The translations under genes and the position numbers were made by a program. From Actibacterium pelagium (GTDB lineage: Bacteria; Pseudomonadota; Alphaproteobacteria; Rhodobacterales; Rhodobacteraceae): a DNA stretch of 64,000 nucleotides. Below, piece by piece: positions 25,485 through 39,300 of the stretch; position 1 is the stretch's first letter, and every line of letters begins with the position of its first letter. The DNA lies in contig NZ_NSBU01000007.1 in assembly GCF_002285415.1 (NCBI RefSeq), positions 1,264,583 through 1,328,582 of the forward strand. Reading direction: 5' to 3'. The notes below the pieces were generated by a model. It did not search any database and was not told the DNA's origin. It worked only from the letters and a program-made list of their open reading frames with translations.

Positions 25485-27046
25485 GCCTTCACCTTCAGAT
25501 ATTCCAGCGCATAGCGGCTGTAGGTCAGAATGCGCGACTGGTGGCCAGCTTCAAGCCGGGCATACCCCGACAGGCCAGCCATCAGACGCTCTTGGGCGGG
25601 GGCTTCGACAAAAGCCTGTGCAGTCAGGCGTTCTTCGCCGGTTTCGGGGTGACGTTCGACCATGACAGGGGTCTGCACCGTAAAGGGATAGCTTTCACCC
25701 GAGATACCGCGGAAATAGACCTCTCCGGTCAGGCCGGGTCGGATCAAAGGCGCATCCACGCGCAGCACCGTTAAGGTCAGGGCAAACCGGTCTTCGGGCT
25801 GGATCAGGGCGACGCGCTGGCCGGTTGGTACGAACTCTCCGATCGAGCCGGGGTTCATCGCCAGCACCACCCGCCCGTTGGTTGGGGCGGTCAGGTTCAG
25901 CCGCTCGAGCCGGGCGTTGATGTTTTCCAGACGTCGCTGGTTTGTGGCCACGCGCTGTTCGGCCAGAACATAGGCGCCATAGTCGTTCTGCGACAGGGCG
26001 GCCTGTGCGGTCACCTCTTCCACGGCCATCTGCAGTGCGACCTCTGCCTTGCGCTCTTCCAGATCAGGCGAAGCGAAGGTGGCGATCAGATCGCCCTGGG
26101 ACACGGTATCGCCCACCTCGACCGCAATGGTTTTCACAAAGGCGTCGAAATGGAGGGCGGCAGAAACAGCGACCTGCGGACGGCTAAGCGCGGTCAGGGT
26201 CAGATACATCGGCGCGGGCAGAAGCAGGAATACCAGCAGGGCTGCCAAGGCGGATCCAATCGCGTAGCGCCGAATACGTGCCGCGCGAGAGGGTCGCTTG
26301 CCGCGCGAGAGGGCCACCTGGGCAAGATCACACAGCGCAGCCGCTTCGGTCACGGCGGCGGGCGACGGGTCCAGAACCATCGCGCCAAACCCCTGCTCTC
26401 CATTCGGGGGCAGTGACAGGTGTAGCGCTGCATGGCCGGTGTTTTCCAGCAAGACGGCGGATTCCAATCCAGCCTCAGAAAGGTCTGCCGCGCTAAGCGT
26501 CTCTGACACGGCTTTGTCCTGCCTGCGCGATTGCGCAAGCAGGCGGATCTCATTGGCCAGAGGCATCAGCGCAAGATCAGAGGCCACCACCGATTTGATC
26601 TTGCGCCCGGTCACCGGGAAAATTGCCACGGCCTTACCCAGCCCGGCTTCAACCGCGCCGTCGGCAAGGGTCTGCAAGACACCTGTGCGGCGCAAACGAC
26701 CTGCGCCTGCAAAACGGGACAGAAGTCGCGGCAGGGCCTCGGTCGCGGGTGCCTCGGCAACGGGTGTCTTCCCCTGCCCGAAGCTGACCGAAAGTGCGGT
26801 CAGCCGTTTCAGAAGCTCTGGCAGGGCTGTAACCGCGGGAATGCCCGAGAACACCCACAATAGCCACGCGTCAGCGGCCACGGGCACCATGACGGCCAGA
26901 TGGCCGCCCTCTTTACGGACGGTCGTACGCGCCTCGCACATGGTGCGAAGCGCGTCGAGGCCGAATTCGGCGGGTTGCTCTCCGAAAAGAACCTGCGCGG
27001 GAGCGTCAGGTTCGATGCGGGCAACTGTTACCAGCTGGTCCAGCAT
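25457..27046 (-). CDS. HlyD-family membrane protein with large cytosolic N-terminal part
   Basis: A 529-residue protein with one membrane helix at about 262-284, preceded by some 260 cytosolic residues and followed by a HlyD-type periplasmic adaptor. The adaptor part has the lipoyl-half motif F-V-K-T-I-A-V-E-V-G-D-T-V-S-Q-G-D-L-I-A, a coiled coil, and P-T-N-G-R-V-V-L as the second half. The cytosolic part contains A-V-A-I-F-P-V-T-G-R-K, which resembles a GAF-like sensor fold, but this is a weak call. Ordinary HlyD adaptors have only a short cytosolic tail. It lies between DUF3467 and the M50 gene and probably forms a complex with the latter. Confidence 0.8.
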   Translation of the reverse strand: MLDQLVTVARIEPDAPAQVLFGEQPAEFGLDALRTMCEARTTVRKEGGHLAVMVPVAADAWLLWVFSGIPAVTALPELLKRLTALSVSFGQGKTPVAEAPATEALPRLLSRFAGAGRLRRTGVLQTLADGAVEAGLGKAVAIFPVTGRKIKSVVASDLALMPLANEIRLLAQSRRQDKAVSETLSAADLSEAGLESAVLLENTGHAALHLSLPPNGEQGFGAMVLDPSPAAVTEAAALCDLAQVALSRGKRPSRAARIRRYAIGSALAALLVFLLLPAPMYLTLTALSRPQVAVSAALHFDAFVKTIAVEVGDTVSQGDLIATFASPDLEERKAEVALQMAVEEVTAQAALSQNDYGAYVLAEQRVATNQRRLENINARLERLNLTAPTNGRVVLAMNPGSIGEFVPTGQRVALIQPEDRFALTLTVLRVDAPLIRPGLTGEVYFRGISGESYPFTVQTPVMVERHPETGEERLTAQAFVEAPAQERLMAGLSGYARLEAGHQSRILTYSRYALEYLKVKAWTYLGLRF

Positions 27047-27057
27047 CCGGGGTCAGA

Positions 27058-27363
27058 TCAGGTCTCGATCTTACCGAACTGGTCCTCATAGGCCTTGATC
27101 GACTGGGTCAGGATCACGGCAAGGCGCTTGGCCGCGAAGGGGCTCATGACGATCCGCTCGGCCAGTTTCACGTCGATCGAGGACTTTTCCTGCACGGTTC
27201 CGCGCCAGTGCTGGTGCGTGCCGAACAGAAGGAAGAATTCTTCCCGATTTGCGGTGGCGGTACCGATATTGGCATAGGTGCTCTTCATATCGGTGTCGTC
27301 CCAGTTGATAGCCACACCACCCAGTTTCTGCGGGGCGCCTTCAACTTTGTTTTCTTCGCTCAT
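27058..27363 (-). CDS. DUF3467 family protein
   Basis: The 101-residue cytosolic protein matches DUF3467: I-N-W-D-D-T-D-M, S-T-Y-A-N-I-G, then E-E-F-F-L-L-F-G and a final helix ending K-A-Y-E-D-Q-F-G. Function of the family is unknown. GGGAGAG lies 9 bases before the ATG. It sits 17 bases after the giant gene's stop, so it is co-transcribed; a chaperone or targeting role for the large secreted protein is an inference from position only. Confidence 0.78.
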   Translation of the reverse strand: MSEENKVEGAPQKLGGVAINWDDTDMKSTYANIGTATANREEFFLLFGTHQHWRGTVQEKSSIDVKLAERIVMSPFAAKRLAVILTQSIKAYEDQFGKIET

Positions 27364-27380
27364 TGGATCTCTCCCAGTCT

Positions 27381-30300
27381 TTATTCAGCCGCGATACGGG
27401 TCACGGAATTACCTGCATTGTCTGCATCGGCCTGTTCGCCTTCGCTGTCAACCGACAGGCGCGACAGCATGAAGTCGATCATCTGTTCGATTACCCGATG
27501 GAACATGACAGAGTCGATGTCCCAGCCATAGGCAAATTGGTCAACAATCGCAGCTTTGATCGCAGCGTGCAGGACATCGTCATCGACACCCGAAGCACTG
27601 AGAACCGCAAGCGATTCAATCAGTTGATCGGATTCAAGGAAGTCGAGCACCTGCTCGACGAAGTTGGCGTAAGAGTTGCGCGCATCCGACATGCCCTCAT
27701 AGGCTTCAGAGAACAGCGTGCCATCCTCTGTTTTGCTCATCGGCAACTCGTCCCGTTCCTGCTGCAAAACGAAATCAAGCGGCGCACCGATCGCGTTGTC
27801 CTGCTGCGATTCCGACACCACGTCGATCGCACCCGGACCCGCAAAGTTCGACGTGATCAGGAACAGTTGCGGCGTGCCCCCGGCGAACTTGGTGACCGGC
27901 CAGTAGCCGCGGAAATAGCCCGTGTAGCCATCCGAGTAGATCAGGTCGCTGGCCGTGTCGCCAAAGAACAGGTCCGGACCAAGGTTACCGATCATGATGT
28001 CAGGCCCATCCTCACCATAGACCAGGTCATAACCGCCTTCGACAAATGCAAAGTTGGTATCGGCCTGAATCTCTTCCAGCAGGGTGGAATCGGGGTTCAG
28101 GGTCAGCGTGCGCCACAGGATGATCGTGTCACCGATCAGGACATCCTGACCGTCTTCACCATGCATTTCATCGCCGCCGAAACCGCCGACCATCAGATCA
28201 CGGCCCGATCCACCATAGAACAGATCGTCATAGGCAACATCGATGCGGATCGATTCCATGGTCTCCAACCGGTCAACGGCCGATTGTCCCGGCAGTGCAG
28301 CGGCAAAGCTGTACAGCGTCATCAGCGACAGGTCGCCCTGCATGATGTCGTCATGGTTGCCGCCGATCAGGGTATCTGCCCCGGCCTGACCCAACAGGAT
28401 GTTATCCAGATCGGTGTCTTCCGCGGTGAGCGTGTCATTGCCGCCCAACTCTGGGTTGGTCATGACCAGCGTCTGCACATCGGTCCAGTTCACATGGGTG
28501 ATGGTGCCATCGTCGCCAAAGGCTACGTCTTCGCCGTTGCCGACTTCGACATAGTCATTGCCCTGCCCGGCGATGATCATGTCATTGTCATCCTCCGAGA
28601 AGATCTGGTCGTCACCGCCAAAGGTCAGCACCTCACCGGTGAAGCTGCCGATGCCCGACAGATGGGACGAGATATACTCGCCATTGTCGCCAAGGATCGC
28701 GTCGTCGCCCGCGCCAGAGCGGATCGTGTCATTGTCGGTCCCGCCAGCAATCACGTCGTGGCCACCAAGCGTGGTGATCGTGTCCGCGCCACCGATCGAT
28801 GGGTCAACGGTGGTCAGGGTGCGGGTGCGTACGTTGGTCGCACCGGGATCAAGGATGATCACGCCATTGTCGCCCAGCACAGCATTGTTGCCTGCACCGC
28901 CATTGATCGTGTCATTGGCAAAGCCACCGATGATCGCGTCCTCACCCAGCCCTGTGGTGATCGAGTCATTGCCCCCGATCCCCGACGCGCTGCTGGCCAG
29001 ACGCCCGTTCTGGCCGTCAAGCCAGATGATCTCACCGCTGTCGCCGATGACGCGGTTGTTGCCATCGCCAAGGGTCGCCACATCGTCATCACCGCCCAAT
29101 ATCACAAAGTCATGGCCCACGCCCGCATCAACGGTATCCGCGCCATCATCGCTATCCGTGGCCGAGATCAGCTGACCGACCTCGTCATAGGTGCCAAAGT
29201 CGCCCAGGGCACGGTTGTTGCCGTCGCCTAGGGTGATCAGGTCGCCATCCTTACCGCCACTGACAAAGTCATCGCCAGCCCCGGTGGTGATCGTATCCGA
29301 CCCGCCTTCGTCCTGATCTGTGGTCAGGGTCGAAATCACCGCGCCAAGGTTGATCTGGCCGCTGTCGCCAAGAACATAGTTCTGGCCATCACCCGTATTG
29401 GCCCAGTCGGCCTCGCCACCCAGAATGACATAATCGGTGCCCGAACCAGAGGTTACAGAATCCTGACCATCAGTGCTTTCATAGCGGCTGATCAGGGCTG
29501 TATCGGTCTTGGAGCCATTGTCACCAAGGATATGGTTGGTACCGTCGCCCGCCGCGATTGTGTCGTTTCCGGTGCCACCGATAACGATGTCATTGCCGGT
29601 GCCCGTGGTGATGTCGTCATTGCCGCCAAAGTCGGGGTCAGAGGTTTCCACCAGCGGAGAGCTACCCAGAACCGTTTGCCCGGTATCCCCGGTGATCTGG
29701 CCGCTGTCGCCGATCACAACGTTGTTGCCGTTCCCCAGATCGGCCAGCTCGGAACCATCGCCCAGAATGACATAGTCATCACCGTCGCCCGCATTCACGG
29801 TATCATTGCCGTCCTGCGCACTGCGCGCCGAGGTAATGGCCGCCGTGGCCGCCATGTTGATCGAACCACTGTCGCCAAGGATGTGGTTGGTGCCGTGGCC
29901 AGCCGTCAGGCTGTCTGCACCGCTGCCGCCGATGATCATGTCATCATTGTCACCCGACGTGATCGTATCCGCCCCGCCAGTGACACTGTCAGAGCTTTCC
30001 AGACGGCGATCGCCGGTTAGGGTGATCTCACCACTGTCGCCCAGTGCGAAGTTGGTGCTGTCAGCAGATCCATCGCCCGACGGATCATACAGCGTCGCGC
30101 TGTCGTCTCCGCCACCAAGGATTACAAAGTCCTGACCGTCACCGGTGGTCACAGTGTCATTGCCGTCGCCCACAACACCGGTCGCGGGTTGGACATAGGT
30201 GCTTTGCAGCAAGTCGTCGGTTTTCGAGCCGTTGTCACCCAGCACATGGTTGGTGCCGTTGCCTGCGGTGATACTGTCGGCACCGCTGCCACCCAGAACA

Positions 30301-33300
30301 ACGTCATCGCCGGTGCCGGTTGTGATCGTATCATTGCCACCGCAATCGCTGTCGGTGGTCTCGGCCAGCGGCGAGGTGCCCAGAATGGTCTGGTCATCAT
30401 CCCCAATGATCCGGCCGCTGTCACCGATGACAACATTCAACCCGTTGCCAAGCGAGGCCTGATCCGACCCATCGCCCAGAATGACATAGTCGCTGCCGTT
30501 GCCAGAGGTGACGGTGTCGTTCCCGTCCTCGTCCGAGCAGGCCGAGATCAGCGCCGCCGTGGCTGCCATGTTGATCGAACCGCTGTCGCCAAGGATGTGG
30601 TTGGTGCCCTCGCCCGCAGCGATACTGTCGCCTGCGCTGCCACCGATGATCATGTCATCGTGCTGTCCGGACGTGATTGTATCGGACCCGCCAGTGACGC
30701 TGTCAGAGCTTTCCAGACGGCGGTCGCCGGTCAGGGTGATCTCACCACTGTCGCCCAGCACATAGTTCTGACCGTCGCCCAAGGTGGCCGTATCCGCACC
30801 ACCGCCAAGGATCACAAAGTCATCCGCAGCACCCGTGCTGACCATGTCATTGCCATCTTGCGCGGTATAGGTGCTTTGCAGCAGGTCGTCGGTCCAAGTG
30901 CCATTGTCGCCCAGCACGTGGTTGATGCCTTCGCCAGCGTCGATGCTGTCGCCCGCGCTGCCGCCAAAGATGTAATCCATGCCAGAGCCGGTTGTGATCG
31001 TATCGCTGCCACCCACGGTGTGATCCAGCGTGGTCGGACGGACCACGTCAGTCATCACGATCTGGCCGCTGTCACCGACGACATAGTTGGTGCCATTGCC
31101 AAGCGTCAGACCATCGTTCCCGCCCCCAAGAACAACGGCGTGGTTGCCGTTGCCAGAGCTGACCGTGTCATTGCCATCGTCGGCATGGGTCCGGCTGGTC
31201 ATTGTGACCGCCAGATCCGCCGTTGTCGCGTCTCGATTGATGGAACCACTGTCGCCAAGGATCAGGTTGTCGCCCTGACCCGCCATGATGCTGTCGCCAC
31301 CTTCGCCGCCAATCAGGATCGACAGACCGTCTGCCGCCGTGATTGTGTCAGAGTTGCTGGTGGCTAGGCTTTCAGCCGTGACCATATCGATCAGCAGGCC
31401 CGAATAGTCGTCATTCGGAGTGATCGTGATCTTGCCGTCATCGCCCAGCACATAATTGTCGCCATTGGCCAGCGTCGCGGTGTCACCGCCGCCACCCAGA
31501 ACCATGACATTGTCACCACCCGTGGTGGTTACGCTGTCACCGCCATCACTGGCGTTGGAGGTGCTCTCTACCGCCTGCGCAATGGTCGCGATCAGGTTCA
31601 GGGCGTTCTGGTCTGCCGCCTGCTCTTCTTCCGTGGCACCAGTGGCCAGCGGCGTGTAGCTGCGCAATGTGGCCAGAGCGATCGGGTTCAGCGTGATCAC
31701 CCCGCCATCGCCGATGAACACCAGCCCACCGGCCTGGGTCGAGACCGTATCGCCGCCCATGCCGCCGATCACGATGTCTTTCAGGTCCGGCGTTGCCGGA
31801 GACCCGTATTCGGCAGGACGGTCCACACCAGTGGTGATCTGATCATCGCCATCGGTCGCGCTGGAAAGGCCAGTTACCGTGCCCGCAGTGATATCCAGCG
31901 TACCAAGGTCGCCAAGGATCAGGTCGGCACCAAGACCGGAATCGATCACATCGTTGCCTTCGCCACCGATGATCAGGTCATTGCCGCGCCCGGTCACGAC
32001 CGAGTCCGCGCCCCCGGCGGCTGCCGCGATCGAAATCACTTGCGTTGCCGCCTCTAGCACTCGGGTCCCGCGGATCTCGCCGAAATCGCCCAGGATGATG
32101 TTGTCACCATAAAGGTCGACCATCGTCTCGCTTTGTCCGGCCAAGGCCGCGCCCGCGATCAGGATGTCGTTGCCGAAACCACCTTCCAGATCATCGGTGC
32201 CTGCGTTGGCGCTGGTCATCAGCGTGGTGATGACCCCTTCGGCAATCAGGTTCGACGACAGGGTGATCCGACCGAAGTCGCCCATCAGAACGTCATTGCC
32301 ATCGCCGCCGCGCATCGTGTCCGATCCGCCGCCGCCCAGCAAGACATCCGCCCCGGTGCCACCAAGGATCGAGTCATTACCATCCGCAAGATCCTGCGTC
32401 TCGATGGTGATGCCCTCGCGCAAAGGTGCATCCACGTCGAAGGTTGTGATGTCGATGACAGCCCCAGACGTGGCGTATTTCATCAGGAAGGTGCCACCGG
32501 TGATAAAGTCACCGCCGATACCGCCGGCGATCGTATCGTTGCCCAGACGACCCTCGGTAATCTCGTTGCCGATCTGGCCATAGATGGCGTCATTGCCCGT
32601 ACCACCAATAATGATGTCAGAGCCGTCCTTGATCGCCAGAGCGTCAATCGCGGCGTCGCCAGAATTCAGACCATCAATACCTGCGGCTTTACCCCAGCCC
32701 CAGACCTCGGTGTTGGTACCTTCGACCTGGATCAGATCGCGGCCAGCGCCACCTTCGATAAAGACGTTGCTGCCACCTGCGGTGATCTTGTCATTGCCCG
32801 CGCCCGACAGGATGTTGACGGTGCCTGTGCCATTCAACGCAACGGTGATCGTATCGGAACCTTTGCCGGTAAGGACCGTATGGTTCCCACCACCCAACGT
32901 AATAGTTTCATTGACACTTTCAGCCGTCAACTGCGAGATCTCGGTGTATTTCGCCAACAGGCCCGCAAGGTTATAGGTGACGCCACCGGCCTCATAATTC
33001 GCCGCTGCGGACGCGTTGACCGTCCCGTTGGCGTTGATGCCGATCAGGTTCAAAATGGCGCTGATTGACACATTCGTGCTCGCGAATTGCGTCATGAACT
33101 GGTCGCGCATCTTGTAATCGGTATCACCGATGTAGATCACGTTGCCGCCGTCGATATTGACGGTGTCCTGCCCATCTTCGCCAAAGATAATGTAGGTGCC
33201 GGTCGCCCCGGCAGCCGCGGTAATCGTATCGTTGCCACCGCCAGCAAAGACCACGTGTACACCAGCGCGCGGCAGGGTGATCACGTCGCGCCCGTTACCG

Positions 33301-36300
33301 GTATAGGTGATCGTCGGCAGCGTGGTCGAAGTCGAGGTGACCGCCGCCAGGTTGATGTTGTTGTTGCCCTCGCCCGCCTGCACGACCAGCGCGCCTGCGG
33401 TGTCATCAATGGTTCCCGTCTGGGTTTGGCCATTCACCGAATAGCTGACCGCGATGGGCGAATTCGGACCCGAAATCGTGACGCTGTCGTTTCCGTCTTC
33501 AGACATCGTCGTCATGTTCGCACCAGCGCGCGCGCCGATGTTCAGATAAGAAGTGTCACCAGCGTTCTCGACCTCGGTCGCAATACGGGCCGGAATGGCA
33601 TTGCCGCCAAAGTCGATGCTGTCCGAAATATCGAACACTGTAGTCGACCATTTAAGATCGGGCAGCGGCCACGGTAGGTTAATCCCCGCCCAGAAGCGAA
33701 GATAGAACCCGTAACTGGCCGTACCGGCAAAGATATAGCCCAATGCATCCAGTGGATCGTCGCCCGCAGCCTCATAAGCCGTTTCGAGCACAGCGATCAG
33801 TTCCGGAATGCGTAGCTTGCCGTCCCCATTGGGGTCGTTGAAGGTCAGCTGCACGCCCGCATAGCCGCTGGCATCGATCCCGGCAATCCCGGCATTCAGC
33901 GACATTGAGGCCCCGATATAGACATCGACAAGCGATCCCGGAGCCGCGTCGATAAAGACGCCGTCCAGCAGACGTTCGGCATCCAGCGTATTGGCAAAGT
34001 TCACCAGCCCGCTGAGGTCGTAGCCCACTTCAAACTTCGACTTCAGCCGCGCCTCGATCGTGGCAGAGAAGGCCGACTTGATAATGCTGCTGACCCAGCC
34101 CGGAGCGCCGAAGCTGGACAGAATTTCATCGGCGATATCGATGACGCCGGTATCAAGGTTGAACAGGGTGAACCGGGCGCGGACAAGATCGACCTCGTCA
34201 TAGTTGCCGGTCAGGATATTGATGGCCGAGAACGGATCCTGCAGCAGCGGAATCGTCAGCGAGAATCCTTTGTTGATATTGCCGAAGGTCCCAAATTCGG
34301 TGCCGGCGCTTTGCGCCGTGGTGGCGCCGCTGCGCTGGATATCGCGCTTGTCGACATTCTTCATCGTTGTTTGGCCGGACTGCATCTCATCGGCTTGTTC
34401 CGTGAAGACAAAGTCACCAAACAGAACCCAACCGCCGGTCTCGTGCAGGGTAACGACAAAATCCAGAACATCGTCGATTACATCAGCAACCGATTTGGCG
34501 ATGCCAATAATCGGGAAGACGTTGCCCAACAGGTCCAGAATGATGCCAACGGGCGGATCAGTCAGGAAGTCAAAGAAGTCCGACAGCGGGTTGATGAACT
34601 GCATGATCGGATCAAGGATTGGCTTGATCAGAGCTTCATACAGGACATTGGCGTCCAGACGGACATTGCGGAACGCCAGTTCGGTGATGTTCAGCCCGTC
34701 AGTGACCGAATACAGACCGTTGAAAACAAGTTCGGTGTTGACCGATGGGATAACATCTTTGCCTGCAACCTGAACCGGTTCGCCGGTGCTTGGATCCAGA
34801 ATGTTGCCTTCCAGACCAATCTGAATGTCGACTTCGGCGATGAAATCAAAGGCAATCAAGTTCCCGGTGTCCAACTGCGCGGTGTAGACAACCGTTTCAA
34901 AGGACAGAACGTTGTCATCCGCATCCAGCGGGGTCACACCAGAGAAATCGCGATAAGCCCCATCTTCCCCAACGGCGGCATTGCTGCCCTGATCGTCGGG
35001 GTTCAGAATTTCCAGCCCGGTTTCCCCGTAAAGGTCACCCTCAAGCGTCGCCGTCAGCAAAGCGGTGCCGGTCTGACCAGCAGCGCTGGCGCGGCTGACA
35101 ACTTGCGTGGAATCGCTTGGGTTCAGCGTGATCGCCTCTGCCGTGATGCCCAGCACATCGAAGACCGACATAGAGCCCTCGAACGTACCAGCGTCCACTG
35201 TGAACTTGATCTGGGTTTCTGCGACATCGGTGTCGTTCAGCAAGAAGAAACCGTTGCGGTCATAGCCAAAGCCGATGTTCACCAGATAATCCAGCTGCAT
35301 CAGGATCTGGCTGCCCTCTTCGACCTCAAGGCTGAAACCGGGGATGCCGAAGTCGAAATCGATGTCCATCATCTCTTGGAAGATGATGCCGTCGAAGTTC
35401 AGGACACCGTAGATATAGGACTCTTCTGTCGAGCCATCGGTGTTCAGGTAGGCCTGCAGATAGACCACGTCAGACGTGCCCAGCACTTCGTTCAGCTTTT
35501 CGTTCACGAAGCCGGTAATCAGATCGACCGTGGTCGGCAGCGTGCCGTCTTCCAGCGGTGTTTCGGCATAGGCCAGCGCGGGTTCCAGAACCTTGTAGCG
35601 GAATTCGTCAAAGAAGGTGACGCCAGCCCCGATCGCGTCACCGACGATGGGCAGGTCGATACCGCCAAGGAAACGATCAAAGGTTTCCTGCATCTGGCGC
35701 AGCATCGCGTCCAGACCGTTCAGCACCAGCCGCGGATCGTTCAGCAGCGAAAGAACGTTCATGTTCGACAGGAATTCGTCGAGCGACGGGATCGTCAGCT
35801 CGAAGTTATCCATATCGATGCCATTGCCCAGATAAAGCGAGATAAGATCGCCTTCGAAGGTCGCGCCAATGTCGCTTAGATCAAGATCCTGCCAGTTCGC
35901 ACCGTCAACAACAGACAGCAGGTTCGACTGCCAGATTAGCTTGTTCACCGCCGGGTCGAACAGACCCAAAGAGTCGCTAAGCGGCAATTCGATATCCAGA
36001 CCCATTTTGACGTCGAAGCCAAACAGGTCGGCCCACTCTAGCGCTGGATCATCCGAAATTTCGAACAGGTGCGTCAGGTCGTACTGATCGTCATTGGCGT
36101 CGCCATCAATGTCGTTGATCAGGAAGGCCAGATAGGCGGGGTCGATTATCCCGTCGTTATCTTCGTCGATCGGATTGCCGTCGGCATCCAGACCCGCATT
36201 CAGCATCGCGCGGCCATTCTGGACATCCAGCGTCAGCGGGCCTAGGCCAAGCTGCAGGTTCAAACCATCCTCAACCCCGGCCACGAAAGACGCGCGGATG

Positions 36301-39300
36301 CCGCTCTTGGCGGTGTCCAGATAGACCCGCGGCGCACCTGCGACGACGCTTTCAAACAGCTCCTCGGAAATCAGATCGCCTTCGACCGTGGCGTCATCGG
36401 CATCAAAGCCCATCAGGCTTCCGATGTTCGAACCACCCAGCTCTGCCAGACGGAACTCAATCGCTTTTGAGACATCCTCACCCGAGACAGAGAAGCTGAT
36501 CGGGTCATAGCCGTTGGCCTCGGCAAAGTTGGTGGCCTGCAGCTTCAGCGTACCGGCATCGTCAACCAGAACCACAAGCTGTGACAGGGCGATGTCCAGA
36601 AGCGGCGCAGCAATCTCGGTCAGCGCACCACGCGGGATAGCGGCGTCCTGCAACGCGGTGGTTACCGCTGCCTCAAAGCCAACTTGATCGCGCGACGCCT
36701 CGGCCGGAACAGATATCCCGACGGCTTCGCCATTGATGGTCAGGGTGAAATTGTGCTCGGCCGCGAAATCAATCCCCGCCTCAAGCGAGATCGACTGGGT
36801 GCCGCCGTCATCAGCACTATCAACCGCGTCGCCACCAAACAGGGCGTTGACACCGGTGTTGTCAATCAGATGGCTGTTGCTGTCGCTAAGCGTCAACAGG
36901 CCAGTCACCTCGTCATAGGTGAAGGAAACCGTCGACGGATCGCTCGCGCCCACTTTGAAGGTCGAGGACACAGCCGTGTTGATCGCTGTCACAAGCTCGT
37001 CCAGCGAGGTGTAGGCAGACAGGTCAAGCTCGACCTGTTTCTGGGTGCCGCTTTCCACGTCTTTCCAGATGATCCGAATGTCATTCCCACCACCGGGGCG
37101 GAAGTTGACCGAGGACACGGTCGCAAGCTCTGCCAAGGCAATATCAGCCGCTGCGATCACCGTAGGCTCGACCAGTGTCGGGGTCAGGTCGATCCCGAAA
37201 GAGAAGTCCAGCGACAGCAGGGGATCGAATGTCAGCTCCCCGTCGCCGCTGACATCGACGAGGCCGGAAACCACGTCGGCCAGATCCTCACCCAGATAAT
37301 CGACCAACTGGTCGCCAAGGATCTGGGCCAGATCGATGTTGAAAGGAACGGACTCTTGATAATCTTCAAGGAAGGCGAAAGACAGGTCGAACAGGATGGT
37401 CGTATTTTCCGCGTCCCATGTAAGCGTGACATTGCCTTCGCCAAAGACCTCTTCCAGATAGCCCTGCATCACGTCCAGACCCTGTTGCGGGTTATTCCGC
37501 AGCTCTTGCAGGGCCTCAAGGAAGTCAGCCGCGAAATTCAGTTGATCCAGGATCGAGAAGTTCAGAAGCGGGATGTCCTGAGCAAGGAAAGGCAGCCTGT
37601 CGGACAGCGTTTCGCCAACGACCACCAGCATGTTGGCAATCGCGCTTAGCGTATCAAGGATGTCGCCGTTTTCGAGGTTGGTCAGACCATCCAATGCCGC
37701 TTGGGCCGAGGCGCTTTCGGCGATCAGCTTGACGTCAAACGTGCCTTGAATATCGGCAAGGTCAACAATCGTGACCCCAACCGCATCAATGATGCCTTCA
37801 TTGATGCCCGGAATACCGGCGACGGTCACTTTCACGTCGCCCAGACGCGCCATAAGCTGCGCCAGCTCGTCACTGCCAGTATAGTCAAAGGCATCCACGA
37901 TCTGCGCATTGGCGGCCGCGGTTACAGGGTCGCCGCTGGTATCCAGCCCCTGCCCGTCACCATCAACAACGATCCCACCCTGAAGCTCGTACCGGCCCAG
38001 CAAGGACCCAAGTCCAGGTGCTGGTGTGCGAACCACATTGCCGCCGCCATCCAGCGTAAACTTGTCGGCAACCGCATCATGCAGATTTCGGAAGGTCAGT
38101 TGATCGTTGAACCCGTCGGTCAGGTTGCTGCCGATCAGCGTGGCTTCCAACTGCGCGTTCACCACGACAAAGTTGGACGAGGCATCATCGGCCCCGATGG
38201 CCACCGAAACCAACCCGACATCTGCAGAACCGGTGATGTTGTCGGCGGTGCCCGTGACCTCGGCCCGCAATTCCAGATCCGTCAGGAAGACATTGTCCAG
38301 AAGCGCATCCGCCAGATCACCCGAGAAAGAGGATTTCTCTTCCAAGGCACTGCCAGAGCCGCCACCGATCAGGTCAGAGCCAAAGCCCACAAGATCGATC
38401 CCAATCGCGGAATCAAACGACGCCAGCAGGGTCGCTTCAAGTTCTGCAGACAGTTGCACGTCACCCAAGGCACCAAGGCCCAGATCAGAGGCCTGGAAAT
38501 ACAGCCCATCGCCGGAATCGACACTTAGCGAGGCGCTGATCTCGGGGAAGTGGAAGATCAATTCCCCGTCTTCGGTCAGTTCCAGTTCTGCCCCGGTGAA
38601 AGTGGTCGCCAGTTCGGCATTCACCCAACCGATCAGCCCTTCGACATCCAGCGCCCGCAAGAGCTGTGACGGATCGACAGAAATCGCGACGGTGCGCGCC
38701 TCGTCCGCGTCAAGCGCAAACGAGAACCCGCCGCCCGAGGCGGAAACCGTGACGCCAATGTCCACGTTATCCAGCGCCGTATTGAAATCGGTGATCAAGC
38801 TGGCCAGATCGGCCCACCCCGCCGCGTTGGTCACATCCACGAACTGGTCGCGACCATCTACCGTCACCTGAAAGCGCAGGGCTTTCACGCCGCTTAATTC
38901 GGTCATGTCGACCGCGCCAAGCGTGGCGGTCGAGGTTTCGATGACATAGCGCAGGACGTCCTCGACCGTATCGTCACCAAAGCTGTCGAGAACCGTGTTC
39001 AAAGCGCCGATGTCAAAGCCAAGGTTGGCCAGGCTGAAGTCGTCATCCTGCGAGGCATCCGTTCGCCGCGCCGAGGTCACTGCGAAGGTGTTGTAGGTCG
39101 GATCACCACCTCCGGTTCCCGGCTTCTGAGTGCTGACGATCCGCAACCCGTGCGCATTGGTCAGCGAGACCGTGAACCCATAGGTGCTAAGCGCCGCTTG
39201 CAGCAGCGCCGCCAAGCTGGTCATCCGGTCCTCGACGCTGAGGCTGTCGTCCACTGCATCCGTCCCGGTCAGGTCAATGGTGACCACCTTCGGGGTCGCC

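Noticed and set aside
27400-33300. Regular repeats that might suggest a CRISPR array
   Set aside because: They are in-frame protein repeats of the RTX region, of variable length, with no constant spacer pattern and no cas genes.
27363-35879. Long open frames on the plus strand across the giant gene, including ones of over 500 codons
   Set aside because: They are antisense shadows of the repetitive, GC-rich LEPR-xLL gene, lack ribosome sites, and show His/Arg/Gln-rich low-complexity products.
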